DNA of 64,000 nt, taken from assembly GCF_008632955.1 (NCBI RefSeq), contig NZ_CP043959.1, positions 5,332,001 through 5,396,000 on the forward strand, given 5' to 3'. The notes beneath the pieces are model-generated. The model searched no databases and was not told the origin of the DNA. It worked only from the letters and a program-made list of their open reading frames with translations. This document shows, piece after piece, positions 1 to 7,352 of this stretch. Position 1 is the stretch's first letter, and the number at the start of each line of letters is the position of its first letter. The position numbers were made by a program, and so were the translations under genes. This DNA comes from Streptomyces tendae. Lineage in GTDB: Bacteria; Actinomycetota; Actinomycetes; Streptomycetales; Streptomycetaceae.

Positions 1-1067
1 TCGCCTCCACCGGCATCGCCGACACCGCGTTCTTCGGCCCCGAGGCCGAGTTCTACGTGTTCGACAGCGTGCGCTTCAAGACCTCGGAGAACGAGTCCTT
101 CTACCACATCGACTCCGAGGCGGGCGCCTGGAACACCGGTGCGCTGGAGGACAACCGCGGTTACAAGGTCCGCTACAAGGGCGGCTACTTCCCGGTCCCG
201 CCGGTCGACCACTTCGCCGACCTGCGCGCCGAGATCTCCCTGGAGCTGGAGCGGTCCGGCCTGCAGGTCGAGCGCCAGCACCACGAGGTGGGCACCGCAG
301 GCCAGGCCGAGATCAACTACAAGTTCAACACGCTGCTCGCGGCCGCCGACGACCTGCAGCTCTTCAAGTACATCGTGAAGAACGTCGCCTGGCGCAACGG
401 CAAGACCGCGACCTTCATGCCCAAGCCGATCTTCGGTGACAACGGCTCCGGCATGCACGTCCACCAGTCGCTGTGGGCGGGCGGCGAGCCCCTCTTCTAC
501 GACGAGCAGGGCTATGCCGGCCTGTCGGACACCGCCCGCTACTACATCGGCGGCATCCTCAAGCACGCGCCGTCGCTGCTGGCCTTCACCAACCCGACGG
601 TGAACTCGTACCACCGTCTGGTCCCGGGCTTCGAGGCCCCGATCAACCTGGTGTACTCGCAGCGCAACCGCTCCGCCGCGATGCGCATCCCGATCACCGG
701 CTCGAACCCGAAGGCCAAGCGCGTCGAGTTCCGCGCCCCGGACTCCTCCGGCAACCCGTACCTGGCCTTCTCGGCGCTGCTGCTGGCCGGCCTGGACGGC
801 ATCAAGAACAAGATCGAGCCGGCCGAGCCGATCGACAAGGACCTCTACGAGCTGGCTCCCGAGGAGCACGCGAACGTGGCGCAGGTCCCGACCTCCCTCG
901 GCGCCGTGCTGGACCGCCTCGAGGCCGACCACGAGTTCCTCCTCCAGGGCGACGTCTTCACGCCGGACCTGATCGAGACGTGGATCGACTACAAGCGTCA
1001 GAACGAGATCGCCCCGCTGCAACTGCGTCCGCACCCGCACGAGTTCGAGCTCTACTTCGACGTGTAA
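1..1067 (+). CDS. glnA: Glutamine synthetase type I, 3' part (5' end outside window)
   Basis: GlnA makes glutamine from glutamate, ammonia and ATP as a cytoplasmic dodecamer. The reading frame is open from the first base, so the N-terminus lies upstream; about 355 of the usual ~470 residues are here. Visible family motifs are FFGPEAEFYVFD near the window start, NGSGMHVHQSLW (ATP/metal site) and NLVYSQRNRSAAMRIP (glutamate/phosphate-binding arginines). The Tyr at 846-848 in KDLYELAPEE is the adenylylation site of GSI-beta enzymes, the target of glnE at 49591-52593. The last codons, ending ELYFDV, form the left copy of the element's att core. The stop here is TAA; the right junction shows the uninterrupted gene would end in TGA. 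The protein sequence is unchanged by the insertion. Confidence 0.98.
   Translation, partial: ASTGIADTAFFGPEAEFYVFDSVRFKTSENESFYHIDSEAGAWNTGALEDNRGYKVRYKGGYFPVPPVDHFADLRAEISLELERSGLQVERQHHEVGTAGQAEINYKFNTLLAAADDLQLFKYIVKNVAWRNGKTATFMPKPIFGDNGSGMHVHQSLWAGGEPLFYDEQGYAGLSDTARYYIGGILKHAPSLLAFTNPTVNSYHRLVPGFEAPINLVYSQRNRSAAMRIPITGSNPKAKRVEFRAPDSSGNPYLAFSALLLAGLDGIKNKIEPAEPIDKDLYELAPEEHANVAQVPTSLGAVLDRLEADHEFLLQGDVFTPDLIETWIDYKRQNEIAPLQLRPHPHEFELYFDV
1042..1065. repeat. Left attachment core, 24 bp, last codons of glnA
   Basis: Perfect direct repeat of 17952-17975. It starts AGTTCGAGCTCTACTTCGAC and codes for the end of GlnA (EFELYFDV). The integrase stop codon lies 4 bp past the glnA stop, the usual place for an integrase next to its att site. 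The target is a protein-coding gene, not a tRNA. Confidence 0.93.
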
Positions 1068-1070
1068 AGA

Positions 1071-2189
1071 TCAACAGGGCTCTACGCTGGACGGACCCTC
1101 TGCGGACTCTTCGACAGTCCGCAGGGGGTCCGCAGTTTTGTTGATCATGGCTCCCATGACCCGCTCGACAGCGGCCCGGGTCGACTCGTCGGAGTCCGGC
1201 CAGAGGTGACTGTACGTATCCAGGGTCGTCTTCGCGGACGAGTGTCGCAGCCGGTGCTGAACAATCTTGACGTCGCTGCCGCCCGCGATGAGCATCGAGG
1301 CGTAAAAGTGGCGGAGGTCGTGGAAGCGGAAACCCTCGGGCAGGCCGGCAACCGTCTTCCGGATCCGGCGCATGTGGCGCTCGACCTTCCACGGTCCCAG
1401 CTGGAGGCCCTCGTCGTCTGGCACGACCCATCCATCAGCGCGGCCGTCGAGTAGCCGCTTCAGCTCCCCCACGAACGCGTCAGGGATCGGGACCGCGGTC
1501 ATGCTCATCTCGGTCTTCAGCGGCTCGGCCGGGTACTGCACCGCGGGCAGGATGACCCGCGCGTCGAGGTCGACGTCGCCGACCCGGAGCCCGCACACCT
1601 CGGCGACGCGCAGGCCGGCGAACGCTCCGAGCAGCAGCGCGGGCCGGTACTTCGGTTCGGCCGCCTCGTACAGCTTCCAGAACTGGGCTTCGGTCGCCAC
1701 GTAGGGCCGCTGCTTGCCCGCACCGGGTGTCGTGCGTCGGCTGCACGGGTTGCTGGCCAGCTTCCGGGCGCCCACCGCGTCGGTGAGCAGCTGCGACAGC
1801 CGGGCGTGCAGCGCGAAGCGGTAGGACTGGCTCAGCCCTTCCCGCTTCAGCTTGGCCATCCACTGCTTCACGGCCATCTCGTCGACCGCCATCAACGGCA
1901 GTGGCCCGAACTCCTTCCGGATCCGGGCCACGTGCACGCGGGCCTGCCGCTCCGTCGACTCCCGGTGCGCGTAGCTGTCCAGCCAGGCATCGCACCACTG
2001 GTCGACGGTCATCTTCTGGCTCTTCGGATCCACGTAGTTGCCGGTGACCAGGGCGGCCGTCACCTCGTCGAGCCACCGCTCAGCGTCGATCTTCCGGCCG
2101 AAGTGCTTCGCGTGCTCTTTGCCGGCCAGGTCTCGGTACCGGGCCCGGTACTTACCGTTCGGCCTCTTCGCGATGTTCTTGCTCGCCAC
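1071..2189 (-). CDS. int: Tyrosine recombinase (element integrase)
   Basis: Site-specific recombinase expected to integrate and excise the element at the glnA 3' end. The 372-aa length is normal. An N-terminal arm-binding domain (about 1-60) and SAM-like core-binding domain (about 60-150) precede the catalytic domain. The catalytic residues can be read: Arg about 193 in FAGLRVAEV, Lys in PLKTEMS, HDLRH near 290, a second His in LRHSSAKTT near 314, and the nucleophile Tyr about 324 in DTYSHLW. GTG start with AAGGGGAG upstream. It overlaps the 3' end of the XRE gene by 38 bp, so the two are probably co-transcribed. The last residues are encoded by the left GTCCGCA repeats. It runs convergently to glnA with a 3-bp gap. 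Confidence 0.95.
   Translation of the reverse strand: MASKNIAKRPNGKYRARYRDLAGKEHAKHFGRKIDAERWLDEVTAALVTGNYVDPKSQKMTVDQWCDAWLDSYAHRESTERQARVHVARIRKEFGPLPLMAVDEMAVKQWMAKLKREGLSQSYRFALHARLSQLLTDAVGARKLASNPCSRRTTPGAGKQRPYVATEAQFWKLYEAAEPKYRPALLLGAFAGLRVAEVCGLRVGDVDLDARVILPAVQYPAEPLKTEMSMTAVPIPDAFVGELKRLLDGRADGWVVPDDEGLQLGPWKVERHMRRIRKTVAGLPEGFRFHDLRHFYASMLIAGGSDVKIVQHRLRHSSAKTTLDTYSHLWPDSDESTRAAVERVMGAMINKTADPLRTVEESAEGPSSVEPC
1117..1135 (+). repeat. Left pair of GTCCGCA repeats (candidate integrase arm sites)
   Basis: GTCCGCA occurs at 1117-1123 and 1128-1134, 11 bp apart, followed by TGATCA at 1142-1147. The same heptamer pair with the same 11-bp spacing and a following TGATCA lies near the right end (17831-17848). 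An inverted copy at 1100-1108 makes a 9-bp hairpin with 1116-1124. The repeats sit inside the integrase C-terminal codons. Arm-site function is inferred. Confidence 0.5.
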
Positions 2190-2619
2190 CCGACTCCCCT
2201 TGCTGCTTCACGCGCGCCGAGATCTCGTCGTACTCGCGTTGCTGCTCGTCGATTTGGTCTAGCAGGTCTCGGTACTCCTGCTCCGCCGCTTCCGCATCCT
2301 TGTCGAGGCGCTCGCGGGTGCGACGCAGCTCGATGACTCGCTGGTTGGCGGCCTCCGCCAGGGTGCGCAGCTCGGTCAGGCGTGACGCGGCCCCGAGCAT
2401 CTCGAAGTCGTCAATGGGGACGGCGAGCAGGTCATTGACCGTCACGCCGAAGACGATGGCCAGTCCCTGCACCTCGTTCACTCGGATCGGACGGTCCGCT
2501 GCCTCTGTCTTGGCAACGGTGGTCTGCCGCCACGAGTAGCCCTTATCGACCATGCGGCGGGCCAGTTCCTGCTGAGACCAACCCCGCAGCTCCCGGATCC
2601 GCTTGACCTGCTTGCCCAT
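2152..2619 (-). CDS. XRE-family HTH regulator with C-terminal coiled coil
   Basis: Predicted DNA-binding repressor of the element, 155 aa. Residues about 3-60 form a Cro/CI-type helix-turn-helix (IRELRGWSQQELARRM and a second helix over TTVAKTEAADR). Residues about 85-145 are a heptad-rich charged helix (RVIELRRTRERLDKDAEAAE) predicted as a coiled coil for oligomerisation. The ATG at 2619 has GAGGAAG just upstream; an in-frame GTG at 2643 is an alternative start. It lies between the integrase and the divergent excisionase, the place of a phage CI-type repressor, so control of the divergent promoters at 2620-2774 is a reasonable inference. Confidence 0.85.
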   Translation of the reverse strand: MGKQVKRIRELRGWSQQELARRMVDKGYSWRQTTVAKTEAADRPIRVNEVQGLAIVFGVTVNDLLAVPIDDFEMLGAASRLTELRTLAEAANQRVIELRRTRERLDKDAEAAEQEYRDLLDQIDEQQREYDEISARVKQQGESGGEQEHREEAER

Positions 2620-2774
2620 GACTTCCTCGGCCGTGATCCGCACCGGCCGGGCGCTCTCATCCCGCGTCTCATCCTCCACAGGGATAGACGTTAAACGTTG
2701 GCTGAGGTTGACCACAAGCGGGAGCGGCTGCAATCCTTCACGCAGATAGCTCGTTGATCCCCAAGGAGGATCGC
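2620..2774. promoter_or_regulatory. Divergent promoter/operator region, repressor versus excisionase
   Basis: The 155-bp gap between divergent genes must carry both promoters. It holds a short repeat, ACGTTAAACGTT (about 2687-2700), that could be a repressor site. A plus-strand TTGACC at 2708 has CAATCC 17 bp later. The excisionase gene has a strong AAGGAGG at 2763-2769. The box assignments are tentative. Confidence 0.45.
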
Positions 2775-2993
2775 GTGAAGAAGAGTGCTGCCGTGAACGC
2801 AGCTGCGAGTGGAGTTCAGTACCTGACCACGGCGGAAGTGGCTGAGCGGTACCGCACCGCGCCCAGCACGATCCGCTACTGGAAGCACATCGGCTACATC
2901 CCTGGCGCCGTGAAGCGCGGCCGGCGAACGCTGTACCCCGTTGCTGTGCTCGACGCGTGGGACGCGGAGCAGACCGGAGGCGCCGCAGCATGA
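2775..2993 (+). CDS. xis: Excisionase-like MerR/HTH_17 DNA-binding protein
   Basis: Small winged-helix protein, 72 aa, expected to act as a recombination directionality factor. The core YLTTAEVAERYRTAPSTIRY, followed by KHIGYIPGAVKRGRR, is the HTH_17/excisionase fold in which the second helix reads DNA. GTG start at 2775 is chosen because AAGGAGG lies 5 bp upstream; the longer frame from 2754 has no site. It overlaps the next gene by ATGA. It is the first gene of the rightward module, opposite the repressor, so it would be switched on when the repressor is lifted. Confidence 0.82.
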   Translation: MKKSAAVNAAASGVQYLTTAEVAERYRTAPSTIRYWKHIGYIPGAVKRGRRTLYPVAVLDAWDAEQTGGAAA

Positions 2994-3514
2994 GCCGAAA
3001 CGCAGAAATGGCCCCGGGGCAAACGGGGCCATTTCAGGAAGACTCCGCGGCGGGCGGTAAGTCCGCTGCCATGGTGCCACAGCAGTCCGGCTGTACGCAC
3101 CAGGGGCGCCGCGGCTGGACGGCTCGCCGACTGGAGACACCGCCAGTACCCGACTCGTGGCCCAAGTACGGGACGCCCGAGTGGTACGCCCTCGACACTC
3201 GCGACCCGCGCAAGAAACTCGCCCTGTTCGAGGCGGCCGAGTCCTGGAGGCTGCACGAGCTGCGCCTGGCCGAGCAGGACTGGCTGCTCGACAACGACCC
3301 GGACGAGTGGGCCCGCCAGAACATGGAAGGCCTTCGGGCCGCCGGAGCGTCCACCGTCAGGCGCCTCAACATCGCCCGGGAACGCAGCCGTGCCGAGCTC
3401 GACCAGGCCGCCAAGCCCAAGCCCCCGCACCAGCTGCAGGCAACGCCCGGCTGGCCAGCGGTCCGCGTACCGGGCCAGCCCGGGAAGTACCTCGCATGGA
3501 AGGAGGCGGCGTGA
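2990..3514 (+). CDS. Conserved element protein, DUF2742-like
   Basis: 174 aa, function unknown. After a low-complexity N-terminus (about 1-50), a conserved central block reads PEWYALDTRDPRKKLALFEA and is followed by a charged helical stretch with EQDWLLDNDPDEWARQ. This resembles the DUF2742 family of actinobacterial prophages and integrative elements; I recall that family only loosely. Start is the ATG of the ATGA overlap with xis; its stop overlaps the next gene as GTGA. It is likely translated with the excisionase and the replication ATPase. Confidence 0.6.
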   Translation: MSRNAEMAPGQTGPFQEDSAAGGKSAAMVPQQSGCTHQGRRGWTARRLETPPVPDSWPKYGTPEWYALDTRDPRKKLALFEAAESWRLHELRLAEQDWLLDNDPDEWARQNMEGLRAAGASTVRRLNIARERSRAELDQAAKPKPPHQLQATPGWPAVRVPGQPGKYLAWKEAA

Positions 3515-4671
3515 CTGAGCCGTACCTCCGCGAAGTCGTACCCCTGTCAGATCTGTCAGAAGTGTCAGAAAGGCAGGGGCCGGACCACGCTTCTGACACT
3601 TCTGACGCTTCTGACAGCAGTCGGGAAGAGCTGGACGCGCAACTCCTCGCCAGCCTCAAAAGCGGTGACTGGCTGGACGACCAGCAGTTCCCGCCGCTGC
3701 GGTACGCAGTCGACGGCCTGCTGCCCGAGGGGTTCTCGCTGCTGATCGGTCCGCCGAAAGCCGGTAAGAGCTGGCTCGTCCTCGATCTGCTGCTGGCCAT
3801 CTCCGGAGGCGGTACGGCGGTCGGGAAGATCCGCATGGGTCTGCCCCGCCGGGTGCTGTACCTCGCCCTTGAAGACGGTGACCGGCGCATGCAGGACCGG
3901 TGCCGGACCCTCCTTGGCGACACCCCGATCCCCAGCCACTTCCACTACCTGACGCAGGTCGAGCCGAACGCCGTCCTGGCGACTATCGGCGCCTTCCTGC
4001 GCAGGTTCCCGAAGACGGCCCTGGTCGTGGTCGACACCCTCGGCAAGGTCATGCCGCCCTCAGCGCCCGGCGAGTCTGCCTATCAGCGGGACTACCGCGT
4101 TGCAGGCGCCCTGAAGCGAGCAGCGGACAAGCACCCGGGCCTTGCCGTCACGGCGATCCACCACGACCGCAAGGCGGCATCCGAGGACTTCATCGACTCC
4201 GTGTCCGGCACTCACGGCCTGGCCGGCGCGGCCGACACCATCATCGTCCTCGCCCGCAAGCGGCAGGCGCAGGAAGCCGTCCTGAAGGTCACCGGCCGCG
4301 ACGTGCCAGAAGCCGAGTACGCGATGGTCATGCAGGAAGGCACGTGGGTGCTCGACGGCGCGAACCTCGCCGAGGCCGCCGAGAACGCCCGCAACCGCGA
4401 GGAGACATCGGCTCTCGGTGACACCAGCGTCAGCATCCTGCAGTTCGTGCGGCAGCACCCCCAGGGCGTCCGGGCCGCTGACGTCCGCGAGAAGTTCGGC
4501 GACAACGCCGACCAGTACCTGAAGCGCCTCACCGAAGACGGGCGCATCACCAAGCTACGGCGCGGCATCTACGCCCCGGCCCCGCAGCTGCCCCTCTGTG
4601 CGGGCTGCGGCTCGCCCTTCGAGCAGATCACCCCCGACCAGACCACTCACCCCGGATGTGAGGCCGCATGA
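3511..4671 (+). CDS. RecA-like AAA ATPase, RepA-type replication protein
   Basis: 386 aa, probably a hexameric replicative helicase or initiator ATPase. Residues 1-35 are Ser/Asp-rich and are encoded by iteron-like DNA. A AAA_25/RepA-type core follows: Walker A GPPKAGKSW near residue 85, Walker B ALVVVDTLG near 175, then AVTAIHHDRKA and DSVSGTHGLAGAADTI, typical of RepA/DnaB-like primase-helicase fusions without the primase. The C-terminal part (about 315-360) looks like a winged helix (HPQGVRAADVREKFGDNADQ). The end has CAGC...HPGC, a possible zinc site. GTG start overlaps the previous stop and has GGAAGGAGG upstream. It would support autonomous replication of the excised circle; no separate Rep gene is seen. 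Confidence 0.82.
   Translation: MTEPYLREVVPLSDLSEVSERQGPDHASDTSDASDSSREELDAQLLASLKSGDWLDDQQFPPLRYAVDGLLPEGFSLLIGPPKAGKSWLVLDLLLAISGGGTAVGKIRMGLPRRVLYLALEDGDRRMQDRCRTLLGDTPIPSHFHYLTQVEPNAVLATIGAFLRRFPKTALVVVDTLGKVMPPSAPGESAYQRDYRVAGALKRAADKHPGLAVTAIHHDRKAASEDFIDSVSGTHGLAGAADTIIVLARKRQAQEAVLKVTGRDVPEAEYAMVMQEGTWVLDGANLAEAAENARNREETSALGDTSVSILQFVRQHPQGVRAADVREKFGDNADQYLKRLTEDGRITKLRRGIYAPAPQLPLCAGCGSPFEQITPDQTTHPGCEAA
3545..3615. repeat. Iteron-like array: three TGTCAG and three inverted TTCTGAC units at 9-bp period
   Basis: TGTCAG at 3545, 3554 and 3563, then TTCTGAC at 3591, 3600 and 3609, with 22 bp between the two sets. The sets are inverted relative to each other. They lie in the first codons of the ATPase gene. 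The 9-bp period equals three codons (SD/SE repeats), so protein bias is an alternative reason for the pattern. An origin role is inferred. Confidence 0.5.
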
Positions 4672-4958
4672 GCACCCTGCAGTTCCTCCGCTGTCTCCTC
4701 GAATGCGACGGCTGCAAGGCCACCTTCGGGGACCCCCACGGCTACAACTCCCCGCGCGAGGCGCGCCTGGCCGCGTACCTCGCCGGCTGGCGCTTCCCCG
4801 TGATTCGCAAGGCCAACGGCCAGCTCGGCATCGCCACCTCGGACGTGTGCGACAAGTGCATGCCCACCTGGCAGCCGCGCGACTGGGAGAACCGCAACAC
4901 CGGCCGGCGCCTTCGGGCTCGCGAGGCGCCGCAGTCCTTTCCGGAGGCCACCTCATGA
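4668..4958 (+). CDS. Small protein with two CxxC motifs
   Basis: 96 aa, unrecognised. CDGC near residues 13-16 and CDKC near 62-65 could together hold one zinc ion. The central part (YNSPREARLAAYLAGWRF) is typical of short actinophage and plasmid proteins. The ATG is in an ATGA overlap with the ATPase stop, so translation is coupled to it; the end overlaps the next small gene. Function unknown. Confidence 0.65.
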   Translation: MSTLQFLRCLLECDGCKATFGDPHGYNSPREARLAAYLAGWRFPVIRKANGQLGIATSDVCDKCMPTWQPRDWENRNTGRRLRAREAPQSFPEATS

Positions 4959-5125
4959 CCGAATCCCATGTCGAGATAACCGTCAGAGCCCGGATTGCGG
5001 CGGCCAGGCTCAAGCGCAGCAAGAGGCGCCAGCAGCGGGCCGAGCTCGACGAGAACCGGCAGCACGGCCTTGAGGCCCGGCACACGGCGAAGATGCGCCG
5101 CTGGGCCGAGGAGGACGACGAGTGA
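4955..5125 (+). CDS. Small highly charged protein, 56 aa
   Basis: Unrecognised, 56 aa, almost entirely charged helix (ARLKRSKRRQQRAELDENRQ). The ATG lies in an ATGA overlap with the previous stop, and the end overlaps the next GTG as GTGA. GGAGG sits upstream (4942-4946). The tight coupling on both sides supports a real gene. Nucleic-acid binding is possible but not shown. Confidence 0.6.
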   Translation: MTESHVEITVRARIAAARLKRSKRRQQRAELDENRQHGLEARHTAKMRRWAEEDDE

Positions 5126-5292
5126 CCCGGGCCGGCGTCCGCTGCGCCGCCTGTGACCGGCCCCTCGGCAGGCGCGGCCGGGCGTGCGTGCGTGGCTGCG
5201 GCGCCCGCCTGTGCACCGCCCGGCACCTTCCCCGCTGCACCGACGTCCACGGCGGCCAGTGTCCCAACCTCGACGCCCCGGAGGCATCGTGA
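5122..5292 (+). CDS. Small cysteine-rich zinc-finger-like protein, 56 aa
   Basis: 56 aa in frame from GTG 5122. It contains CAAC, CVRGCG, C...H...RC and VHGGQC, eight or so Cys/His residues in a short span, as in small zinc-ribbon or cross-brace proteins. Both ends overlap neighbours by four bases (GTGA). It is easily missed because of its size. Likely a DNA- or protein-binding accessory factor; nothing more can be said. Confidence 0.6.
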   Translation: MTRAGVRCAACDRPLGRRGRACVRGCGARLCTARHLPRCTDVHGGQCPNLDAPEAS

Positions 5293-5561
5293 GTAAGCCC
5301 ATCGAGAGCGTGGCCCGTGAGGTGGCCGACCACCAGGCCCGCGAAGCCGTCCGGGCCGGACAGAGCGTGAGCGGCGCCGACTGGCGCCTCGCCCGCGTGA
5401 GCGTCGTCTACACCGGCACCGTCGAGATCGAGGGCGCGCCCGGCATCCGTGTCCGCCGGCTCTCCACCTACACCAGCCCGGCCATCGGTGACGTCATCGC
5501 CGTCCTCATCAACAGCGCCGGGAACTGGCTCGCCCTCGGCCGCACCGCCACCGGCGCCTAG
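5289..5561 (+). CDS. Small beta-rich protein of unknown function, 90 aa
   Basis: 90 aa. A helical N-terminus (EVADHQAREAVRAG) is followed by a beta-rich half (VSVVYTGTVEIEG, then TSPAIGDVIAVLINSAGNWL and ALGRTA). The pattern GDVIAVL...NWLALG recalls OB-fold-like domains found in actinophage structural genes, but the similarity is weak. GTG start overlaps the previous stop. The first 30 codons are shared only with its frame, so this start fits the coupled array better than the longer open frame from 5184. Confidence 0.55.
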   Translation: MSKPIESVAREVADHQAREAVRAGQSVSGADWRLARVSVVYTGTVEIEGAPGIRVRRLSTYTSPAIGDVIAVLINSAGNWLALGRTATGA

Positions 5562-5570
5562 GAGACGAAC

Positions 5571-5825
5571 ATGGCCCTCACCCGAGATCAGACCGTCATC
5601 GCCGACATCGTCATCGCCGCCCTCGAAGGCCGCAGCGGCGACATGTGCCAGCTCATCAACGACCTGCCCCGACGCCAGCACGCCGACGCCGCAGCGAAGT
5701 CCCTCGACCTCGTCGTCCACATCTTCCGCAGCGTCATCGCCCCCGACGACTGGCAGGCCCTCACCGAGGAGGCCCGCTTCTCCCGCACCCTCCTCGACCT
5801 CGACGACCAGATTCAGGAGAACTGA
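5571..5825 (+). CDS. Conserved hypothetical, 84 aa
   Basis: 84 aa, acidic, mostly helical (TVIADIVIAALEGRSGDMCQ, then DDWQALTEEARFSRTLLD). GGAGA is 7-8 bp before the ATG and the gap to the previous stop is 9 bp. No family recognised. It lies between the replication block and the 224-aa gene, in one operon. Its size and acidity fit a small phage-type accessory protein. Confidence 0.55.
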   Translation: MALTRDQTVIADIVIAALEGRSGDMCQLINDLPRRQHADAAAKSLDLVVHIFRSVIAPDDWQALTEEARFSRTLLDLDDQIQEN

Positions 5826-5827
5826 CC

Positions 5828-6502
5828 ATGCCCAGCAAGCTCGGAAAGCAGATGAGTGACCTGATCCGCGGCCAGCAGCCGAAGCCCTCGACCGGGCAGA
5901 GCAAGGCCGACGAGATCCGCGGCTACTACAAGCAGGGTCTCCAGCAGATCCGCGGCCAGCGCAACATGCACCCCGAACGGCGCCGCGTCGAGGTCGCCCA
6001 GCTGTACGCCACCACACAGGCCGCGCTGAAGAAGGTGCAGCGCGAGCAGATCGAAGCCGACCGCGAGACCTTCGCCAAGCTGGAACGCCAGCTGTGGGGA
6101 TTCGACGACGTGCGAGCATCCGCCATCGGCAGCGCCGACCGTGCGGCCGTCGATGGCACCGTGCGCGACGCGCAGGACAGGGCCGCCAAGCTGAAGAAGC
6201 CCGGCGAAGCGGCCCGCGCCCTCGACGCAGCCGAGCAGGCCGGCGACAAGGTCCTCGCCCGGGCCATCGCCAAGCGGGCTCACGACATGGACTGGGACGA
6301 CGTGGTCACCGGCTACCTCTCCACCAGGCCCACCGACGCCGAGCGCTACCAGCAGGCAGGCGAGATCTACACCCGGCAGAACACCACGGGCGGCGCCCTC
6401 ACGCACGGGTTCCTCGGCGCCCTCGGCACACCCGAGGAGCTGCGCGGCCTGAGCGGCAAGGACATCGCGGCCATGGCCGAACCCCAGGACAGCGCAGCCT
6501 GA
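5828..6502 (+). CDS. Conserved element protein, 224 aa, helical
   Basis: 224 aa, helical and charged throughout. N-terminus MPSKLGKQMSDLIRG; then a coiled section (QAALKKVQREQIEADRETFA), a central Ala/Lys section (DRAAKLKKPGEAARALDAAE), and a tail with YQQAGEIYTRQN. No enzyme motif. AGGAGA precedes the ATG; 2 bp from the previous stop. It is the last gene before a strong hairpin. I do not recognise the family. A scaffold or structural role is possible from composition alone. Confidence 0.55.
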   Translation: MPSKLGKQMSDLIRGQQPKPSTGQSKADEIRGYYKQGLQQIRGQRNMHPERRRVEVAQLYATTQAALKKVQREQIEADRETFAKLERQLWGFDDVRASAIGSADRAAVDGTVRDAQDRAAKLKKPGEAARALDAAEQAGDKVLARAIAKRAHDMDWDDVVTGYLSTRPTDAERYQQAGEIYTRQNTTGGALTHGFLGALGTPEELRGLSGKDIAAMAEPQDSAA

Positions 6503-6629
6503 TGCGCACCGATCCGGCGTCAACGTCACCCGTCGCGGCCACGCGTTGTAGGCCGGCCGTGCTCGGGAGCGATGGGCGGCTAGCGAGTCCCTCCTTTCTC
6601 TCGCAGCGATCCGCCCAGCGCCGACCGGA

Positions 6630-6658
6630 GCGGGCCAGGCCATCCCGGCCTGGCCCGC
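6630..6658 (+). terminator. Perfect 12-bp hairpin ending the replication block
   Basis: Arms GCGGGCCAGGCC (6630-6641) and its exact complement (6647-6658) around a 5-nt loop. It separates the coupled replication genes from the terminase/tape measure pair. The 267-bp gap 6503-6769 holds this hairpin and presumably a promoter for the pair; no gene is seen in it. Confidence 0.65.
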
Positions 6659-6769
6659 CCGGAGCCGACCGGGGTGGGGAGCGCCTCCCTGCCCGCGCGC
6701 ACCCGGACCGCGGGGGAGAGTCCCGTGGAGCGAACGCGTTGAGAACCAACATCGGAAAGGCGGGAGAGC

Positions 6770-7252
6770 ATGCCAGCAGCACGTAAGCCGCTGTACGCGG
6801 TGACGGAGGCGGAGCGGGCGCAGCGGCAGATGGCCGTGGGCGTCGGCCTCGACTGGGTCCAGGTGCCGGCGCAGCTGGACCGGTCCGGCAAGGCGCAGTG
6901 GCGGCACCTGGCGGAGCAGCATCGCGCGTATCCGACGCGGCTACGGGAGACGGACCGGGCGGCGGTCATCGCGTTCTGCTCGTGGTGGTCGGCGTTCGAT
7001 GCGGCGCAGCGGGACATCGCCAAGCGCGGCTCTCTGGTGCCGGGCCGTTCGTCGGCTGATGCGGCCCGCGGTGAGGGCGGCCTGGTGAAGAACCCGTCCG
7101 TGGCGGCGATGCGGGATGCCTCGCAGCAGCTGCGCTACTGGGCGCGCGAGTTGGCGCTGACGCCGGACTCCCGGGCCCGGCAGGGCCTGCAGATCGAGGA
7201 GCCGCAGAGCAGCGACGACGATGACCCGATCTTCGACTGGGATGCGATGTAG
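6770..7252 (+). CDS. Phage terminase small subunit, P27 family
   Basis: 160 aa. In tailed phages the small subunit recognises the packaging site and presents DNA to the large terminase. The P27-family pattern is clear: an N-terminal segment with WRHLAEQHRAYPTRLRETDR, a middle AFCSWWSAFDAAQRDIAKRG, and the C-terminal hallmark NPSVAAMRDASQQLRYWARE followed by LALTPDSRARQGL. The acidic tail SSDDDDPIFDWDAM is usual. GGGAG lies before the ATG. No large terminase, portal or protease follows, which is odd for a phage but known for satellites that redirect a helper phage's packaging. Function in packaging is inferred. Confidence 0.8.
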   Translation: MPAARKPLYAVTEAERAQRQMAVGVGLDWVQVPAQLDRSGKAQWRHLAEQHRAYPTRLRETDRAAVIAFCSWWSAFDAAQRDIAKRGSLVPGRSSADAARGEGGLVKNPSVAAMRDASQQLRYWARELALTPDSRARQGLQIEEPQSSDDDDPIFDWDAM

Positions 7253-7352
7253 CCCGGTCGTCTTCTCTTCTCTGACCCTTCTCACTCCGCCCCTCGGACG
7301 GCCTTCCGGGACAACCCGCAGCCAACTGAAGATCACGAGAGGCACCTGAGAT

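Noticed and set aside
1042..1065. tRNA gene as integration target
   Set aside because: The repeat is coding sequence of glnA; no cloverleaf can be drawn at either end.
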